Shown here one piece after another: positions 62,788 to 64,000 of a DNA stretch of 64,000 nt; the first letter of the stretch is position 1, and each line of letters starts with the position of its first letter. Source of the stretch: Xiphophorus maculatus. Its lineage: Eukaryota > Chordata > Actinopteri > Cyprinodontiformes > Poeciliidae. The notes below the pieces were generated by a model, which saw nothing but the letters and a program-made list of their open reading frames with translations, was not told the DNA's origin and ran no database searches. The DNA is taken from NCBI RefSeq assembly GCF_002775205.1, contig NC_036457.1, forward strand, positions 3,124,975 to 3,188,974, in the 5' to 3' direction. The position numbers were made by a program, and so were the translations under genes.

Positions 62788-62824
62788 GATTTTGACAAGG
62801 ATTGTCAAAATCCTTGTCAAAATC
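62788..62824. repeat. Nested inverted repeat
   Basis: GATTTTGACAAGG (62788-62800) pairs exactly with 62812-62824. Because the unit TTGACAAGGATTGTCAA is itself nearly palindromic, two alternative hairpins can form. Confidence 0.75.
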
Positions 62825-64000
62825 CTCATTCAGCCCAAATCTCTCTACATCCAGAACATTGTAACTTGTGTTTATTTTTTATATGGAGGTTAATATAGGG
62901 CTCCAAATTACTGACTTATGATTTTGCACTTCACATGATTGAAATAGTTTATCAGATTTATTTAACGTTTAAAAACTAAGCTGAGTAAAATCTGTTTCCC
63001 TAAACATTACATTGGCTAAATGACAACTCAGAACAAAAACACTCTGACTGGTGATAAGCTGTCTGTAGTTGTGAGTGGTTTCTGGTGAGGAGCACAGCTG
63101 GCTCCAGGATCCGTCTCCTATAGGAGCCCAAATCGTCTGAGTGTAACTGGCACCTACATCACGGTGTGCATCTGTTGTTTGGACATGCGTCCCCAGACGA
63201 TTGGCTCTCCTTTCCTGTAATATCTCGTTTGCTGCCTCTGACGCCGTGTGTGAATGTGTGTGCAAGTGTGAGTGGTTTTGCATGTGCATATGTGGATTGC
63301 TAATGTGCGTAAGCGAGCATTGTGTTGATCGCCTGCATCATCTGTTGTGCTAAGAGAGGAGGAAAATTCACTGTGGGGCTGACATAAGGCACTTGGCGTG
63401 TGTGTGTGTGTTATAAAAGTGAGAATGATGTGTAGGAGGGAAAAACCAGGGATATACACAGACATTCATCTGTTAGCGGGAAGGTAGGGGGCTGATGGTG
63501 CTCATTTATCTCATATAGGACAAGGCTGAAGCGTGTGTGTGTGGATGGTAGTGAAGGAGGGTTCTGTTATGTGATTATCTGTTAACACGGTTACCGTGGA
63601 GCTGGGGTCTCTGGGGCTCTTGGCAGGGGAAATAGTGGCACCTCATGCTCTGCCGGGACCAAAAACCGAGAAACTGCAACGATTCTGGGCTGAAGCTGCT
63701 GCAGAAACACCTTCATTTTCATTGCAGACTCTGCACTGCTTCCTACACGCTGGCTGGGTTCCCGAGAGGAAGAACTTGGCTTAAAGTCAATGTAGTTGTG
63801 CAGAAACTTTTAGAAATAGAAAAAAATGAACCAATGTAAATTTAGAAAGCCTGAAAAGTTGAGGATGTGTAATTTGTAATTTAAAAGTAGAAGACTTTTT
63901 TTCTCCCCCAGGACTCTCCGTCTCAGTCTGAACAAATCTTACTTACGTAAATCTTACTCCTTCCAAGCTTTTAAAATGCTCGAACCTTTTCATCAAGATA

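Larger units (their letters stand above)
61970..64000 (+). other. galnt14: galnt14 intron 2 (open at window end)
   Basis: No further galnt14 exon is recognised to the window end; the expected catalytic-domain start was searched for by eye and not seen. It contains an (AC)16 run and a nested hairpin at 62788-62824. Confidence 0.5.

Noticed and set aside
1-64000. Search for CRISPR arrays, rRNA, tRNA or phage-type gene clusters
   Set aside because: No regular direct-repeat/spacer pattern, no rRNA core sequence and no tRNA with A/B boxes was recognised by eye. The DNA is eukaryotic throughout.

Overview
The window is vertebrate nuclear DNA, most likely from a ray-finned (teleost) fish. It is AT-rich, with short GT-AG exons, (AC)n microsatellites, LINE and DNA-transposon relics, and coding exons that match vertebrate genes. 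Introns of btbd9 and zfand3 are kilobase-scale, as in compact fish genomes. The species cannot be named from the sequence alone. All recognised genes lie on the + strand.

Layout. (1) 1-6.1 kb: two adjacent immunoglobulin-superfamily receptor genes. The first is cut by the window edge, so only its last Ig exon, stalk, membrane segment and tail are present. The second is complete, with 9 exons, 383 residues, two Ig domains, a Thr-rich stalk, one membrane segment and three ITIM-type tyrosine motifs. The two share a nearly identical block of about 325 bp at an offset of exactly 4000 bp. (2) 7.1-16.0 kb: btbd9, complete in 10 coding exons and 613 residues, with BTB, BACK and two discoidin-like domains. 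(3) 17.6-27.7 kb: zfand3, complete in 6 exons and 230 residues, with A20-type and AN1-type zinc fingers. (4) 27.7-33.0 kb: an intergenic stretch with repeats. (5) 33.0-64.0 kb: the 5' part of a polypeptide N-acetylgalactosaminyltransferase gene, best matched to galnt14. Exon 1 encodes the type II membrane anchor and a first intron of about 28 kb precedes exon 2. The catalytic exons lie beyond the window. That intron holds a solo LTR with a perfect 5-bp target-site duplication, several DNA-transposon-like repeats, microsatellites, purine-rich tracts and possible conserved elements.

The genes do not form one pathway. The Ig pair is probably part of a tandem leukocyte-receptor cluster. btbd9 and zfand3 are housekeeping-type neighbours that are also adjacent in mammals, although the orientation seems to differ. 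galnt14 would act in Golgi O-glycosylation.

No CRISPR array, rRNA or tRNA was recognised. I found no clearly undescribed multi-gene system. The most unusual signals are the block-wise near identity between the two receptor genes, whose cytoplasmic signalling tails are unrelated; an in-frame alternative acceptor in galnt14 exon 2; the solo LTR; and a scatter of perfect short hairpins (11-19 bp arms) in non-coding DNA. Exon boundaries were inferred by eye from splice consensus, phase and remembered vertebrate homologues, with no alignment run.
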